Shown: positions 47,611-59,747, numbered from the stretch's first letter. The stretch is DNA of 64,000 bases from Peribolospora baueri (GCA_029717555.1 JAMDHS010000064.1:1-64000); one strand, 5' to 3'. Program-made: numbers and translations. The notes: generated by a model from the letters alone, not told the origin.

Positions 47611-49060
47611 TTATTCCTTTATATAGCTGGGCGGTATGATGACTTGCAGGACTGGCTCCTTGAGGTTCTCGTGGGCGTAGGAGAGCTCGGAAACCTGGAG
47701 CGGAAGGGAAAAATAAAAAGTCAAGGAACACATGAAAACGCGGTCAGTCAGAGGATCAAAAAAGGGCGTGTCGAAAATATCGCTTCCGGCGTCAACCAAA
47801 CTCACTGCGCCCGCCTCTGCGGAGAACAATCTACCCTTTTCTAAAGGCAGGCCAATCCAGCGAGCGATAAAGGCGCGGAAAAAGTGGCCGTGAGCGACGA
47901 CGATCACATCTCCGCCCCTGTCACCATCCTTCTTGACGTTGTGATCCGGATGAGAGGCGAGCCATTGTTGGTGGAACTCTTGGACGGTGGAAATGATCGA
48001 GTCGACGCGGGCTGGTGGGGTCCGGGCCCAGGTGAACAAAGTGGAGAGGAGGGAGCGAATGGCGCGAAAGTCGAGTCAAAGGAAAAGGCAGGGGCGTCAG
48101 AGAGGAGCGAAGACTTTGGGTGGCAAAAAGGAAAGAAGGCGAGAAGGGAAGATTGGCACTGCAAGCTCACCTTGCATCTGTTCCACGCTCTCTCCGGGCG
48201 AGTCCTTTCCGAATATGTCTGATCCCGATGGACAGCCTTCAGTCCAGATATCCTTTCAAAAGAATAAGACAGAAAGGAAGGACCGCAATAGTCCTTTGCG
48301 TGTAAATGATACTGCTCTCTCCTCCGAAGTCGAGCAATGAAGATAGGCCTGCCTTTTGGTCCACTCACCCAGCGCTTTCCACTGCGCTTCTTTGTGACGA
48401 TGTCACGCATGGCCAGGCCTTCATAATCGCCATAATCCCATTCTCTAGCGCGCTCATCGGTGACTGGCGTGGGGAGCTGCTTCTTTTGCTCGTCGCTCAG
48501 AGAACCGGTGAGGAGTTGATAGGTCGTTTGAGCGCGACGGCGCGGAGAGAGAATGACGCGTGCGACGTGGGACGGGTCGATGGGCTCTTCGATGTTCGTC
48601 CAGGCCAGCCGAAAGGTGTGGTAAATAAAAATAAAACGAGTTGACAATCCTTGAGCAACGACACACTTGACCCTTTCCACTTTCGTACGCTCTGGAACTC
48701 TCGAGGACGCCCGTGCTCACTTCCTGGCCCGACCAACTTCCGGCCGACCTGGGCCATAACTTTCTCGCCGTGTGCCGTCAAAGGAATGTCGGAGCGGCCG
48801 GTCTATAAACACAAGCAAGACGAAAAGTGTTTTAACGCTCTCTTCCTTCTTGTGCATCAAGTGCGTCGTATCCTGTGTGTTGGACAAGACGTACGTGCTG
48901 ACCACTCAGGCTCCACTCGGTCTCTCCGTGGCGGATTACGCTGGGTCGACGAAGAGGGAAGAGGAGATACTTCCAGTCACACTTTGCCGTCGAGAGGGAA
49001 CTGTTCCTGCCAAATCCTGCGCCTCGCGCGGTACACTCACAAGCACTTTGGCATCGGCAT
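47611..49060 (-). CDS. Shb17-like histidine phosphatase (phosphoglycerate mutase family)
   Basis: Histidine-phosphatase-fold enzyme closest to fungal sedoheptulose-1,7-bisphosphatase (Shb17), which drives riboneogenesis. Start at 49060 gives MPMPKCF, and a splice supplies VIRHGETEWSLSGQH with the catalytic RHGE. The next exon is TGRSDIPLTAHGEKVMAQ, and then KPIDPSHVARVILSPRRRAQ through an acceptor ending in AAG, the reading that restores the family pattern GxGKxIDP. Downstream: TDERAREWDYGDYEGLAMRD, a separate exon DIWTEGCPSGSDIFGKDSPG with ESVEQMQ, ARVDSIISTVQEFH, the second histidine motif VIVVAHGHFFRAFIARWIGL, and SELSYAHENLKEPVLQVI. Stop at 47611. Length is about 240 residues, slightly shorter than yeast Shb17. 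General phosphatase activity is the safe call; the exact sugar bisphosphate is inference. Confidence 0.87.
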
Positions 49061-49506
49061 GTCGAGCAGACTGTATCAAGCAAGCTAGGGTGACGCAAAG
49101 CAAGGAGGCGGACGGACGATCGCCATGTCTCAGAGGGCACGTTGGTATGCATTCCGGTTCGTCAGCACCTCGCACGTGACTTGGCCCGCGCGTTCTTGCT
49201 TCATGCGGCGTCCAAGGCTGCCTGTCGTTCCGCTAGGCGGGCGGACTCACCGGCTGAGATAGGAATATGGGGCCGTGCTGAGAGTGACTGCTTGGTGGGG
49301 CCGCTGCGAGAAGGAAGGATGAGATCCGCGTTGGCTAAGGGCTTGTCGACAGAAAGATGCCGTCGTCCTTTTTTCGCGTTGACGCGGATGCATGTTGAGA
49401 ATAAGTTCCAGTGCTTAGGGACGCGCGGCGGCTTGACATGACATGACGCGCGACGACGAACGACGACGACGGGTGGAAGAGAAAAAGCCAAGTTCAGGGA
49501 TACATC
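49061..49506. promoter_or_regulatory. divergent intergenic region
   Basis: Shared upstream region of the Shb17-like and metallo-beta-lactamase-fold genes. A CGACGA repeat (about 49449-49473) lies in the presumed leader of the rightward gene. No exon is supported. Confidence 0.45.
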
Positions 49507-51387
49507 ATGACACCTTCCTCCGAGCTCACGTTCTACTTCCTCGGCACCGGCACCTCCTCCGCAGTTCCCTCTGTTGGCTGCCTCACTCAGCCCGACGCCA
49601 GACGCGCATGCAGGTGCTGTCTCTCCACCCTCGCACCGGACGGCAGCGGAAAGAAGAACGTGAGGAGGAACACGGGCGCGGCAGTGAGGTGGAAAGACGA
49701 GAAGGGGATAGGTAGGACTTTGTTGATCGACTGTGGGAAGACGTTTTACACCAGGTGCGTCCCATCCATTCTCGTTCGCTGCCGAGCTGAGCCAACGAAT
49801 GCCCGCCGGGATGACTGCCACTCATCTCTTTCATGCCCCGTGTCCCTCGGTGGCCTTATCCATGCTCGGCTCAGCTGTTTGGAGTGGTTTCCCAAAGTGA
49901 GCAGCACGAATTGAGGAGGCCGAAGTGAAAGCTCTCGCGTGAGCTGACGTCGCCGGTTGGCTGCCTGCACTCTCTTCCTAGCACGGGTTACGAAAAATTG
50001 ATGCCGTGGTGCTCACCCATGCTCATGCTGACGCCATCAACGGCCTGGACGATCTTAGAGGTGGGTGGCCCAAATAGCCGGACGTGTCTACTATAAGGTT
50101 TGGTATGGCATGTTGACGATTTACATCGTCCTCATTCGACCCTCTTCCCTCTTTGGATCACTTCAGGCTGGACGCTGGGTGGCCACGTACAGTCGCACAT
50201 AGACATTTACTGTGACCAAGTGACGCTGCTGGACGTCTCCAGGACGTTTCCTTACCTTGTAAACTCTAAGCTAGCCACCGGTAAGCATGACATCTGGCCT
50301 CTCAATTTGTCTTTACTCCTAGGTGGTAGCTCCGTCTGCTGACCTCAAGCGTTTCCCCTTCCCCCCTCTCCCTCTGCTCTCGTCCGCTGTTGCAGGAGGT
50401 GGCGACGTCCCAACTTTCCGATGGCACGTCATCCAACCATCCGCTTCCTTCACCATCCACTCTCTCACCCTGAGTCCCCTCCTCGTTCACCACGGCATCT
50501 TTTTCTCGGGACCCCGCGCAGGAGAGCCTTACCCAGCGTTGGGCTTCTTGCTTGAGCGAGAACGTCAGCGCCTGGTGTACATCAGCGATACGGGTTTCAT
50601 TCCCGAGGAAACTTGGGAGGTGGTAGAGGGGAAGAGAATCCTGCCGAAAAGGAATCCGCGTATGCTGGGATATGACATCTCCTTGGATGCGCTAGCCGAT
50701 GAGGGGAATCCTTTGGCGGTAATGCCGATGGCGAAGGGTGGCGCGGACGAGTGGGAGAGCGCTCCAGAGGGCTGGTTCGCACAAGCCAAGGGGAGGGTGG
50801 ACGCGCTGATGGAGCATGACACTGCGCGAGCGAGGGGCACCGCGACGCCCACCGGGCCTTCCAACACACCGACCGCTCTGACGAGGCCCTGTTCCCCTAT
50901 TCCCGACGCCTCGTCACCGCGCCCTTCAACATGGACTCCACCGACAACGACCCTCCTTATCCTGGACTGCCTCAAACTTCGCTCCCACACCTCCCACTTC
51001 GGGGTCGCAAAGGCCGTACAAGCCTCCCGTCGAGTGGGAGCGAAGAAGACGTACTTCGTTGGCTTTTCGCATGAGCAAACGCATCGGGATTGGGTCACGG
51101 CTTGTAAAGCTTTTGGGGAAGCGACGACGGGCGGAAACGGAGAGGGGGATGAGGACGAACCGGACTCGTACGCGCTGGCCTTTCGAGAAAAAGCGCTCTC
51201 GGCCGTAGCAGCTCAAGACGCCTCGGCACCGCTAACACCGACATCTGTACCCGGGTCGGAGTCCTCCGGAGGCGACAAGTGGCACGGGGAGAGGAGAGTG
51301 TGGATTCGCCCCGCGTACGATGGGCTCAAGGTCGTCGTCGATGAGAAGGGGGAAGTGAGGGCCGACGGGTACGGGTTGCAAGAGTAG
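49507..51387 (+). CDS. metallo-beta-lactamase-fold hydrolase
   Basis: Metal-dependent hydrolase of the RNase Z/PhnP-like branch of the metallo-beta-lactamase superfamily. ATG at 49507 ([20 protein letters not shown]), with [12 protein letters not shown], a PhnP-like Cys cluster, then [13 protein letters not shown] 26-nt exon gives SCLEWFPK, leading to [20 protein letters not shown] and GLDDLRG, the metal-binding HxHxDA motif typical of this fungal subgroup. Next come [44 protein letters not shown] and [20 protein letters not shown] with TGFIPEE, and the C-terminal [20 protein letters not shown] (late His/Asp ligands). Disordered acidic inserts enlarge the C-terminal half. The physiological substrate is unknown; cyclic phosphodiester or nucleic-acid hydrolysis are possibilities. 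Confidence 0.88.
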
Positions 51388-51936
51388 CAAGATTGGTACG
51401 GTTGGGCGGCGGTAGAAAGGAAGGTAGCGTTAGGGAAAGACGGTACTGCTCATTTATCTAGCTGCCTCGACTGGGTATGTGCTCGAGGTGCGTGTGGAGC
51501 CATCAGGGAGTTGAATTGTCCACCCACCCTGCGTATTCTAAGCGAGGGTCGGACATTACATAGCCCCGACAACACCGGCTACAATGAACTGGGAGTCGAA
51601 GGGGGAGGGAAGGGGGGAATTGGGGGACATCTTTATTTAATAGCTGAACGTACTCCCACCTTGGGAACTTTACCAGGCCAACTTGCGCATCGAGTTCTCG
51701 CCTTCCTACCACGCCAAATGGTAGCGACGAAGCCAACTTCGAAACCGAAAGATCACGAATAGACGTGCGACTGTAGCAACCTTTACTGCCAGGCGAACGC
51801 TGTGGTTCCGCAATCGGAGCTATATTCCAAGTTCCCAGGGTTGTGGATGATAGTGTACATACCGGTGAGGGAGATAATAGACGTGCAGAAGGGAGGGAAC
51901 AATGCATCGCACCGCCACGATGAGACCGTTCTGAAT
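51388..51936. other. convergent intergenic region
   Basis: 3' flanks of the metallo-beta-lactamase-fold gene and MPC2. No gene recognised. Confidence 0.45.
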
Positions 51937-52991
51937 CTAGATCTTGGCCGCCTCCTTGGTGGTGGTGGCGGTAAGAGCGGCTGCTGGTGAGGCAGGAACG
52001 GCGCCCAGCTTCCGCTGGTGGCTGCAGGGGCGAGACGACGATGTGGTGTAAGACAGGCGTCGAGGAAGACAAGGGTAAAGGTCAGACTACTCACTCCCAG
52101 ATGCGGTAGAGCTGCGCCAGACCAGTCGAGCCGACGAAGAAGTTGACCTGACGTGATGAGGTGGAACGGCAGAAGAGAGGAGAATAGAAACCAAGATACG
52201 TCTGAGATACGTCAAAGAAGCGCTGTGTCGTGTAGAAATGACTACTCACGGCTGCAAGAGAATAGTTGACGGGTGTGATGACGAGCGAATAGCGCACCCA
52301 GATGAAGCCCGTGCAGCTCAGAGCTTGAAACACCGACAATAAAGGTACATCACAGGAAGAGATGAGCTTGAACCCGACGCTCGAAAGAAGGATCAAATTC
52401 TCAACGGGGACTCGGTGGCCACGACGCTCACCGACGTTCTGCGACACGCTCAATTTGTCGGCCGGTCGACTGAGATCCTTGACACCGGCAAGGACAAGGC
52501 ACCATTTCATGAGAGGAGCCCTAGGACGAGCAGACCGGGCCAAGGAGGTGAGATATAGTGTCAAGATGCGAAGACGCTACGGAGGGAGAGAGGTAGTGGC
52601 TCACCAGAAGAAGACGGTCCTGAGCAATGTTCGCCGAAGGAAATGAGAATGATGAGGGAAGGGATAAGCCTCTGCAGTTCCCTTCTAAAAACGACTTCGA
52701 TAGGGCGGTCGCCCAGCCAGAAAAGCTCACTTAGGACCTGGGACGAGAAAGGGAAAGACAACACGAGAACGTATCGAGTCCAAAAAGCCCCACGGGTGAG
52801 TTAAAAGCTCTCAAGCAGCGCAGACAACTGGTGCAGCTCCGTAGGCATTGATGGCGAAGCTCGGGCCTCCACAACCCTCCACAACGACGTCCGACCTGCA
52901 GATGTAGACATCTCGCCATGCCCTGCGCGCACTCACCAGCTGGGTGGTTCAAGAATGCCTGGAACTTGCTCGACCCCGCTGCGGACGCCAT
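51937..52991 (-). CDS. MPC2: mitochondrial pyruvate carrier subunit (MPC2-type)
   Basis: Inner-membrane subunit that pairs with Mpc1 to import pyruvate into mitochondria. ATG at 52991 gives MASAAGSSKFQAFLNHPA. Two tiny exons are needed to restore the invariant HPAGPKTVFFW motif: a 7-nt exon (52731-52737, GTCCTAA) and a 15-nt exon (52605-52619), each bounded by CAG before it and GTGAGC after it. The next exon supplies APLMKWCLVLAGVKDLSRPA and DKLSVSQNV, then ALSCTGFIWVRYSLVITPVN with YSLAA, then NFFVGSTGLAQLYRIW. The last exon reads HQRKLGAVPASPAAA and ends EAAKI at 51937. Three hydrophobic segments match the MPC2 topology. The MPC2 rather than MPC1 call rests on the overall spacing. Confidence 0.92.
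52605..52619 (-). other. 15-nt microexon of MPC2
   Basis: The minus-strand sequence reads GCTCAG then GACCGTCTTCTTCTG then GTGAGC. It completes the Lys codon and encodes TVFFW with the next exon, as the carrier family demands. Confidence 0.8.
52731..52737 (-). other. 7-nt microexon of MPC2
   Basis: The minus-strand sequence reads CCCAG then GTCCTAA then GTGAGC. With the leftover G of exon 1 and the first base of the next exon it encodes Gly-Pro-Lys of the invariant HPAGPK motif, so its use is strongly implied by protein conservation. Confidence 0.8.
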
Positions 52992-53728
52992 GTTGAAGGA
53001 CAGACGGATTGTGTGGGAGTGTTGCAAGCGAGCGTAAACGAGAAAGATGACAGACGTTGGCAATGTGCGGAAGATGATGCTAACGCCGAGTTAGGCTCGC
53101 GTGCTTGCACCCGAGCAGCGGCTGCGGCGCCCGGACGTAGGCGGCGATGCGACCCAATTGGGGTTTCCTATGGGTGCACGTGACGGGCGTCACCGTGAGG
53201 ATCACTGTTAGTAGGGTTGTTGGGGAACTTGACAGGCCCTTCCCTGCAGCTTGTAAATTTCGTTGCTGGCCACTCCGGTCGCAACGATCCTTTCTGGCCT
53301 TGTTGTCATGAAACTGACGATTCCGTCCTTGATATCCACCTTCACTCGGTGCGAGACCGGCGATCCGATTCATAGGAAGTGAGGAAGCCTTTGTCGTCTA
53401 CCGTCACCTGAACGTTTATCTGAGTACCCATAGGCCTCAGCGACCCTTCCGTAAAGGCCATTTGCTGAAATCGAAGCGAACGCGCTACAAGCACCCTTTC
53501 CTTCTTCCTTTGCATTCGACTCAACGACAAGTTTCCCTGGCGTTGTGCAAAGGCATACCCCGCAAGACCGTATATAGATCAACTTGTCTCCTTTTCGGAC
53601 GCATAACGGCCCTTTCTTCGGCGGAAAAAATGGAAAGCCTGAGGGCGAAAGAGGGGTATGTATGGTCGGGAGGTTCATCGCAATAAGAGATACAGACAGA
53701 CGACGACATCACGCCCGCCGTCGCTTCT
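52992..53728. other. region between MPC2 promoter and SLY1 3' end
   Basis: Holds the MPC2 promoter and SLY1 3' flank. On the minus strand, around 53215-53530, two overlapping frames look mildly protein-like (MGTQINVQVTVDDKGFLTS, and VKVDIKDGIVSFMTTRPERI ending in a stop near 53212), but no start, splice or family assignment holds them together. A CTATATACGG element near 53572 could be a TATA box. Confidence 0.35.
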
Positions 53729-56387
53729 CTAGGCTAAGCTGGCCAAAGCACTCAAGAAAGCGCTCGGTGCGACGATCTCAGTGCTGCCATAGGTGATGGT
53801 CTTTGGCGCCCCGCCGGCTCCAGAGCTAGACACGGACGCCCTTGCGGCGTACTCTTGCAGGTTGCTGTACTCCACGTATCCGCCCCCGCCCACGACGAAG
53901 ACGATGGCCTCCTGGTATGCCTGTCGGTTCCTCGCACCACCGCCACCGCCCGTGCCCGTTCGACCTCCTACTGCCGAGGCGCTACCCCGAGTCTGCCGAG
54001 GGTCGAAGAACAAGTAGTCGTCCGTGTCTTGCAAGGCCTGCGTGGAGGCGGTGGCGGGGTCCATGAGCGAAGCGACGAGCCTTGTGACAGCCAGGTCCTT
54101 CTGTGCGGGCAAGAAGTTCTTAACGCCGGAGATCAGGTTGTCAAAGCCTCCTTCCTTCAATCGGTCCGTGAGACGGTTGCTCAGCGAGCTGAAGCCGCGG
54201 AAGAGCTCGCCACCTGATGTGGAGATCGGTGCCGCTGCTGGCGCAGCGGCGAGCATCGTCATGCGAGTAAACTCTCGGACCCTGTTTGGAGGCAAGACAA
54301 GAAAGAAACGAGCGGTCATCAGACACGCGTGTAGGAAAAGGAGGGGAGGGGGATTCGTCGCCCAAATGGTCGAGCATCTACAGAAAAGAAAAGCAAGCTT
54401 ACTTCTTGGCATATTGCAAAGCCTTCAAATCCGCCCCCTGCTCGCTCAACACCCGCTCCAACTCTCTCAAATCCTCCTTGGATAGCGCGCTATCGGGTGC
54501 GGAAAGGTAGTAGATGATGAGCAACCGAAGCTTATCCTCGGGCTTGCTGATCTCCTGGTCCTTAATCGTCTCGAGCATGGTCGCCTTGTTCTGCTTTGTG
54601 ATCGACTCCTCAAGCTGGAAGAGCGTATCAAGGCCTCGAGCCTTGATACCCTGAAGGAGGGCCGTGGCGATGTTCATGTGCGTATCCAGTGTCTGCTTTC
54701 GAGCCGTCAGCTCAGGAAGCGCCGTGATCGCAGCTTTAAGGTGTGCCGCGTTGGAGCCAAAATCCCTGGTGGCCAAAATCAAAGTGCGATCCAAGGTAAG
54801 TAAAGCGCGAAGTACGATCGAGTAGGATAGGTTTGAGACGAAACTGACAGTTGGCTGACATCGTTCATATCGCTCACGCCAGTCGTTCTCGTAATCTCCG
54901 CCGCATCCTGTTTGTACTTATTCAGCTCCGTGTCGATGTTCTCCGCCACCTGAGGGAACGGGCTGGATGCGTTCTTGGCCCAGAAAAAATCCTTCGAGTC
55001 GAGGTCATAGGATCGTTTCTGCAGTTTGCCGGCCTCAGGAGCTTCGACGGTGACCCGATTAAGCGACATCTCCAGGACGTCATGCACGAGGGCTTGGTAC
55101 GTCCAGGAGTGGGAGAGCATAGGGACGAGATCGACGTTCCGGTCGAGAATAACGAGAACTGTCGGGACGGCAAGATGTGAGACATAGCCGGGAAAGGGTA
55201 TCAGTGGGCTGGCACAATTGACGGCAAGATGAGCGTCGGTAGAACTCACGTGGTCGTTGACCGCCGAAACCGTGGCTCTCGTCCGTAAACAAGTTCTCTC
55301 GCCCTCGCGAGCCCAACACATGGTCCCGCAGACGGCCATCCAGCTTGCGTGCGACCATCTCCGCTGCGTTCCCTCGAGGCGAACGGATGATTGGCATTCG
55401 GCCTAGATGCAGGAAGTCGAAGACGGTAATGAGCATAAGATCATAATGAGCTTTCAAAGGCTAGAGCAGAGTACTTACCCATCGTTGCGACGACGCTAAA
55501 TAATCCTTTCGCAATACGATCCACCTCATCCTCAATAATCTGCTCATCCGCCTTGGGATCATTAAGCCTCTCGTACGTTGTCCTCCCCTCCTGTCCCGCA
55601 TCGACCGCCTGCAGGTCCCCCTTCAGGACGAGCGACGCCGCACCCGTCCCGCTCTTCCACGGAGAGACGAGGCTAAAAAGCTGAGACTCAAGAACGACAT
55701 AGTCAAGGTACTGATCATACACCTGCTCCACGAGGTCGGCCGTGCCGTCTTTTGCGACGAGAGAAGCGAACTCTTCCAGGACAGAGCGGGGGATGGCGGA
55801 GGTGAAGTTGATGTAAAACGATTCATAGAGAGGTTTGGCAACGTCCTGAAAAAGGGAAAAGACAAAGACAGAACGAGTATATGAGCTTGAAGAACAATAG
55901 GAGAAGACGCTCCTTCACAGCCTCACTTGTGCGATTCGCTTGACGTTGTCCAACGTCGGAGACACAAAGTAGATAGCAGGGACGTCCGGCAAAGCGGGGC
56001 GATCCGAATGCAGCTGCCTATATAAATCAAAAAGAATGGCGAGCAGTCATTCGAACCAGCGTCGGAGACACAATTCGAACTGAGGAAAGTGGGCCGCCTG
56101 CTGGCTCACATGTGCAACGTGACGCCCTGCTCCCTCAAATCCTGCACCTTCAAGCTAGTCGCAAGCACATCCTGACTGGCCTTATCAAGTATGAGCACCT
56201 TCCACACGGGCGGGCCACTAGGTGTCGCTGTGGACACGTCTTTCTCCGCGGAAGAAGCGGGGGGCTTGGCAAGACTAGAGGACGAAGCGGAAGAGGAGGG
56301 CTGATTGAGGTTGAGAAGATTGAGGAGCGAAGACTGCTGGGCGTCGCGCAAGGTCGGCTTTCCCTGGGTAGCCTGCATGGCGGCCAT
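53729..56387 (-). CDS. SLY1: Sly1, Sec1/Munc18-family vesicle fusion factor
   Basis: SM protein that binds Sed5-type syntaxins and promotes SNARE assembly in ER-Golgi traffic. ATG at 56387 ([20 protein letters not shown]); upstream in-frame Met codons give sequence unlike the family. Exons in order: [29 protein letters not shown] with [113 protein letters not shown] with [25 protein letters not shown] and [32 protein letters not shown]-like text, [20 protein letters not shown], then helical blocks up to [20 protein letters not shown]. The C-terminal exon has [40 protein letters not shown] and [21 protein letters not shown] Gly-rich loop (GGGGGARNR) is inserted near the end. Confidence 0.95.
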
Positions 56388-57120
56388 GCTGAACGAGCTG
56401 ACGAACGCAAATTGCTCGTCCGAATGTCGAGCCGTACGTTGCTGGTTGGGAGGACAGACTGCGACGGCGACTGACGCGAACCAGAAGAAGCTGGAGCTGG
56501 CACTCGGCAACGACACAAGCACGTGACTGGATCGATCGTCCCCCCAACTCCGGCCCGTGGGAAGAAGCTCGTGATAGGAGATGGCCAGGCTGCTCCCTGG
56601 ACGCTCATGCTCTCTCTCCACTGCCGTTTTTTCCACTTAGTGCGTCCTGGGGAAGCCATCGCTACCTCGTCCTTCGTTGGCTCGCAAGCGTCTCTCCAAG
56701 AGAGAATACAAAGCTCCTGTTTGATGGTTGACTGCGGGACGAGCGATCCTTCAGGGCCGTCCGTCTCGGGCACCCCCCAATCTCGCCTCTCACATGGCAG
56801 TGCTCGCATCTTTCGCATGTCGTGCCGCTGCGACGGCGAAAGAGGGCGGTGTCAGCTTGGTTAGGAAGGCCGAGCGCCGGGGCGACTGAGGCAGGAAAGG
56901 AGCCGTAACTTCCTTCTCTGGGCGTCCTCCTTACCAGAACGTTGACCATCTGCCTCAGCCTCTACCGCGGGAGGCACGTGCGTATGACGTATCCTACAGG
57001 CCCGCTACGGACGCCGATCGTGCCTGCCGCAGCACCAATGCATCTCCGCTTCCATGGGGCGCACCTTCGACGTCCTCCTACACCGCTGTACACCAGTTGC
57101 AGCTTCGACGCCTCATCGTG
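56388..57120. promoter_or_regulatory. divergent intergenic region, SLY1 / prenylcysteine oxidase
   Basis: Shared upstream region of two divergent genes. No exon is supported and no specific element recognised. Confidence 0.45.
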
Positions 57121-59747
57121 ATGAAGATTCTCCAGGGATGTCTGTGCCTTGTGCTTACAGCGCAATTGGCTCTTGCTGACGGCCTGGGTGGGTGTCCAGC
57201 GAACCGGTCGTTTGAAAGTGGAAGCGACACAGAAGATGCTCATGACTCTGGCTCTCTCATTCTCCTTCTCCCCGCAGGCTTCTACCAAGGTCCACTGCAA
57301 CAGAACGGCCAGTTCCCCTTCATCCCCGGCCCCGCTCGAGTGTCTCCTTCAGTTGGCCATCAGCCATACAAGCGTGTAGCCATTGTAGGCGCCGGCGCCG
57401 GTGGCACTTCGGCTGCCTATTTCCTCTCTAAGGCCAACCAGCCCCTTCCTGAAGATCGTCAGCTGGAGATTACCTTGTATGAGAAGGAAGAGGGCAGGAT
57501 TGGGGGAAGGACTGGCGTAGTATATCCCTACGGAAAGGAGGGAGAGAAGAAGGGGCTTCGCCCGATCGAGCTCGGGGCAAGCATCTTCGTGGAGGTCAAC
57601 AGGAATCTCTGGAGGGCCGCACAGGTGAGCGACGAGGAGAAAGAGAGGCAAAGCCATGCCGATGAATTCCTGCGTACGCTATTTGCTCATACTGTTGCAT
57701 CACATATTGCTCTTTGCGCTTGTCCGCGCTCCTAGGACTTTAATCTAACTATCACCTCGCGCGGAATCGACGAGCCCGATAGTCTTATGGGCGTCTGGGA
57801 CGGCTCCCAGTTCGTCTATGAGGAGACCGGAGGGCTCGGCTGGTGGGACAGTGAGTTGCCTGCAACTGTTACCCTTATTACGAGACAGACAGCGTGGGGA
57901 GGCTCATCCTTGCTCTGAACTTCCAGTGGGCAAGCTTTTCTGGCGATACGGTTACTCGCCTGTGACGACGCGCAATCTGTAAGCTTCTGAGCTTATGATG
58001 TCTGTCCGTATTGTCGAACATGCTAGAGCTTATTCTGGCGCTGTTTTTTCAATTGTTTGACCTTGTCCATTACAGCGTCAAAGGCCTCACCGATGCCTTC
58101 CTGTCCCTTTACAAGCCTTCCTTCGTGCACAAGCGTTCCAAGCCACACTTTCCTTGGAACACAGTCGAGGACTTTGCCGAAGCACTCAACTTTACGGAAC
58201 TTTACAGACGACAGGCGCAGAACTGGCTATATGAAAACAGCGTCTCGATCCTTTTCATTGAGGAGATCATTGAGGCAGCGACTAGGTGAGGCCGGTCAGT
58301 TTCTGGAGTGTGTTTCTGCGCTGGCTTGAAGTGAATCTGTATTCCCTTCCCTCGCATCCAATGTCAGGGTTAACTACGCCACGAACGTCGACGTGATCCA
58401 CGCCATGGGCGGCATGGTCTCTATGGCCGCCAGTGGCGCCTCGGCCGTCGCGGAAGGCAACTACCGCATCTTCGAGGAGATGCTCGTCCGCTCCGGCTCC
58501 AAGGTGCGCTTTGGACTCGACGGCGAGGTCACGGGTCTCATCAAATTCCCTTCCATCAAGGCTGCCTACGCTGCGGGCAAAGCGAGCCGCGCCGAGCTGC
58601 AAGCGGCGGAAATGGCGGCGAAGCGGTCGGGCGACATGAGGTGTTTGGAGGCGGAGCCTAGGTGGTGGGTCGGCACGCGAAGCGGGCGCGGAGGAGCTCT
58701 TTACGACGCGGTCGTGCTGGCGACGCCGTGGCACAACTCCGGGATCACGCTGCTCAACTCGCACGCGAACATCCCCGTCTACCCTTTCGTCCACCTTCAC
58801 GTCACTCTCCTCGTCACCAACGCTTCCGCTCCGCAACCGGAGTACTTCGGTCTTAGCAAGAAGACCGCGGTGCCAAAGACGGTTCTGACGACTTATGAGA
58901 GAATGAGGCGTCATGACGGGAAGGCTAAGGAAAAGGAGACAGAGGAGGATGGAGGTGTTGAAGCGAATAAGAACGCGGACCCAGTGCTCGAGTTCAACTC
59001 TTTGAACTAGTGAGCTCTTCTTAGTCGCTGTTCCTTTACTCCCAGCCCTCTCACTGCTGATCGGTTTCTCCCTCGGCTTCACACCTGTACCAGCCTCGTT
59101 GAGCTTCCGCGTGGTTGGAACACCACCATCGACGGGGGCACATCCACGCTTCCGAAAGGAAAACTGCCATGGTGGCGACGAGTGTTCGGCAGGGGCAAGA
59201 CGAAAGGCTCCACGCCGGCCGACGCGAGCGCCGCTGCTGCGGAGCACGTTGTAAAAATCTTCTCTCCCGAGCGCATCTCGGATGAGAAACTGGTGGACCT
59301 CTTTGGCGAGGGAAATGTGCTTTGGACGTTGAGGAAGGAGTGGGACAGTTATCCCAAGTGAGTCTGATTGCTGCGGGCCGACTCGATTCATCTCGTCTTC
59401 GCATTCGAGGGCGCCAACGTTGAAGCCTTCGCTCTCTTGCCCGCCCGGCCTGCGTCGTATCGCATAACAGACTGCTCCCAACGACCACCTTTGCTCCTCT
59501 CGTCCCAGACGAGAACCTCTACTTCGTCAACGCGCTGGAAAGACTGGTGTCGACGATGGAGACCGAGACCGTGTCGGCTCGGAACGTGGCCGGCTTGATG
59601 CTCAAGAAATGGTTCGGAGAGGAATTCGTACACGGTGGGCCTGAGTGTCGATGGGACGGAGACGAAGAGAGGGAGGACTGGGCGGGTTGGGGGTGTGCGG
59701 GAAGAAGTAAGGATGTCGTCGATAAGGGGAGGGGGGGGGTGCGTTGA
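57121..59747 (+). CDS. prenylcysteine oxidase (prenylcysteine lyase)
   Basis: FAD-dependent thioether oxidase that degrades farnesyl- and geranylgeranyl-cysteine released from prenylated proteins, in the vacuole/lysosome or secretory pathway. ATG at 57121 gives a signal peptide (MKILQGCLCLVLTAQLALAD). After an intron: VAIVGAGAGGTSAAYFLSKA (dinucleotide-binding GxGxxG), LYEKEEGRIGGRTGVVYPYG, IELGASIFVEVNRNLWRAAQ, FNLTITSRGIDEPDSLMGVW, LFWRYGYSPVTTRNL, a helical block with FVHKRSKPHFPWNTVEDFAE, then VNYATNVDVIHAMGGMVSMA and AVAEGNYRIFEEML, YDAVVLATPWHNSGITLLNS, PYPFVHLHVTLLVTN-like text, PEYFGL, and a final FVNALERLVSTMETETVSAR with NVAGLMLKKWFGEEF. The motifs match the prenylcysteine oxidase family across its length. 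The acidic linker around EKETEEDGGVEANKNAD is lineage-specific. Confidence 0.92.
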
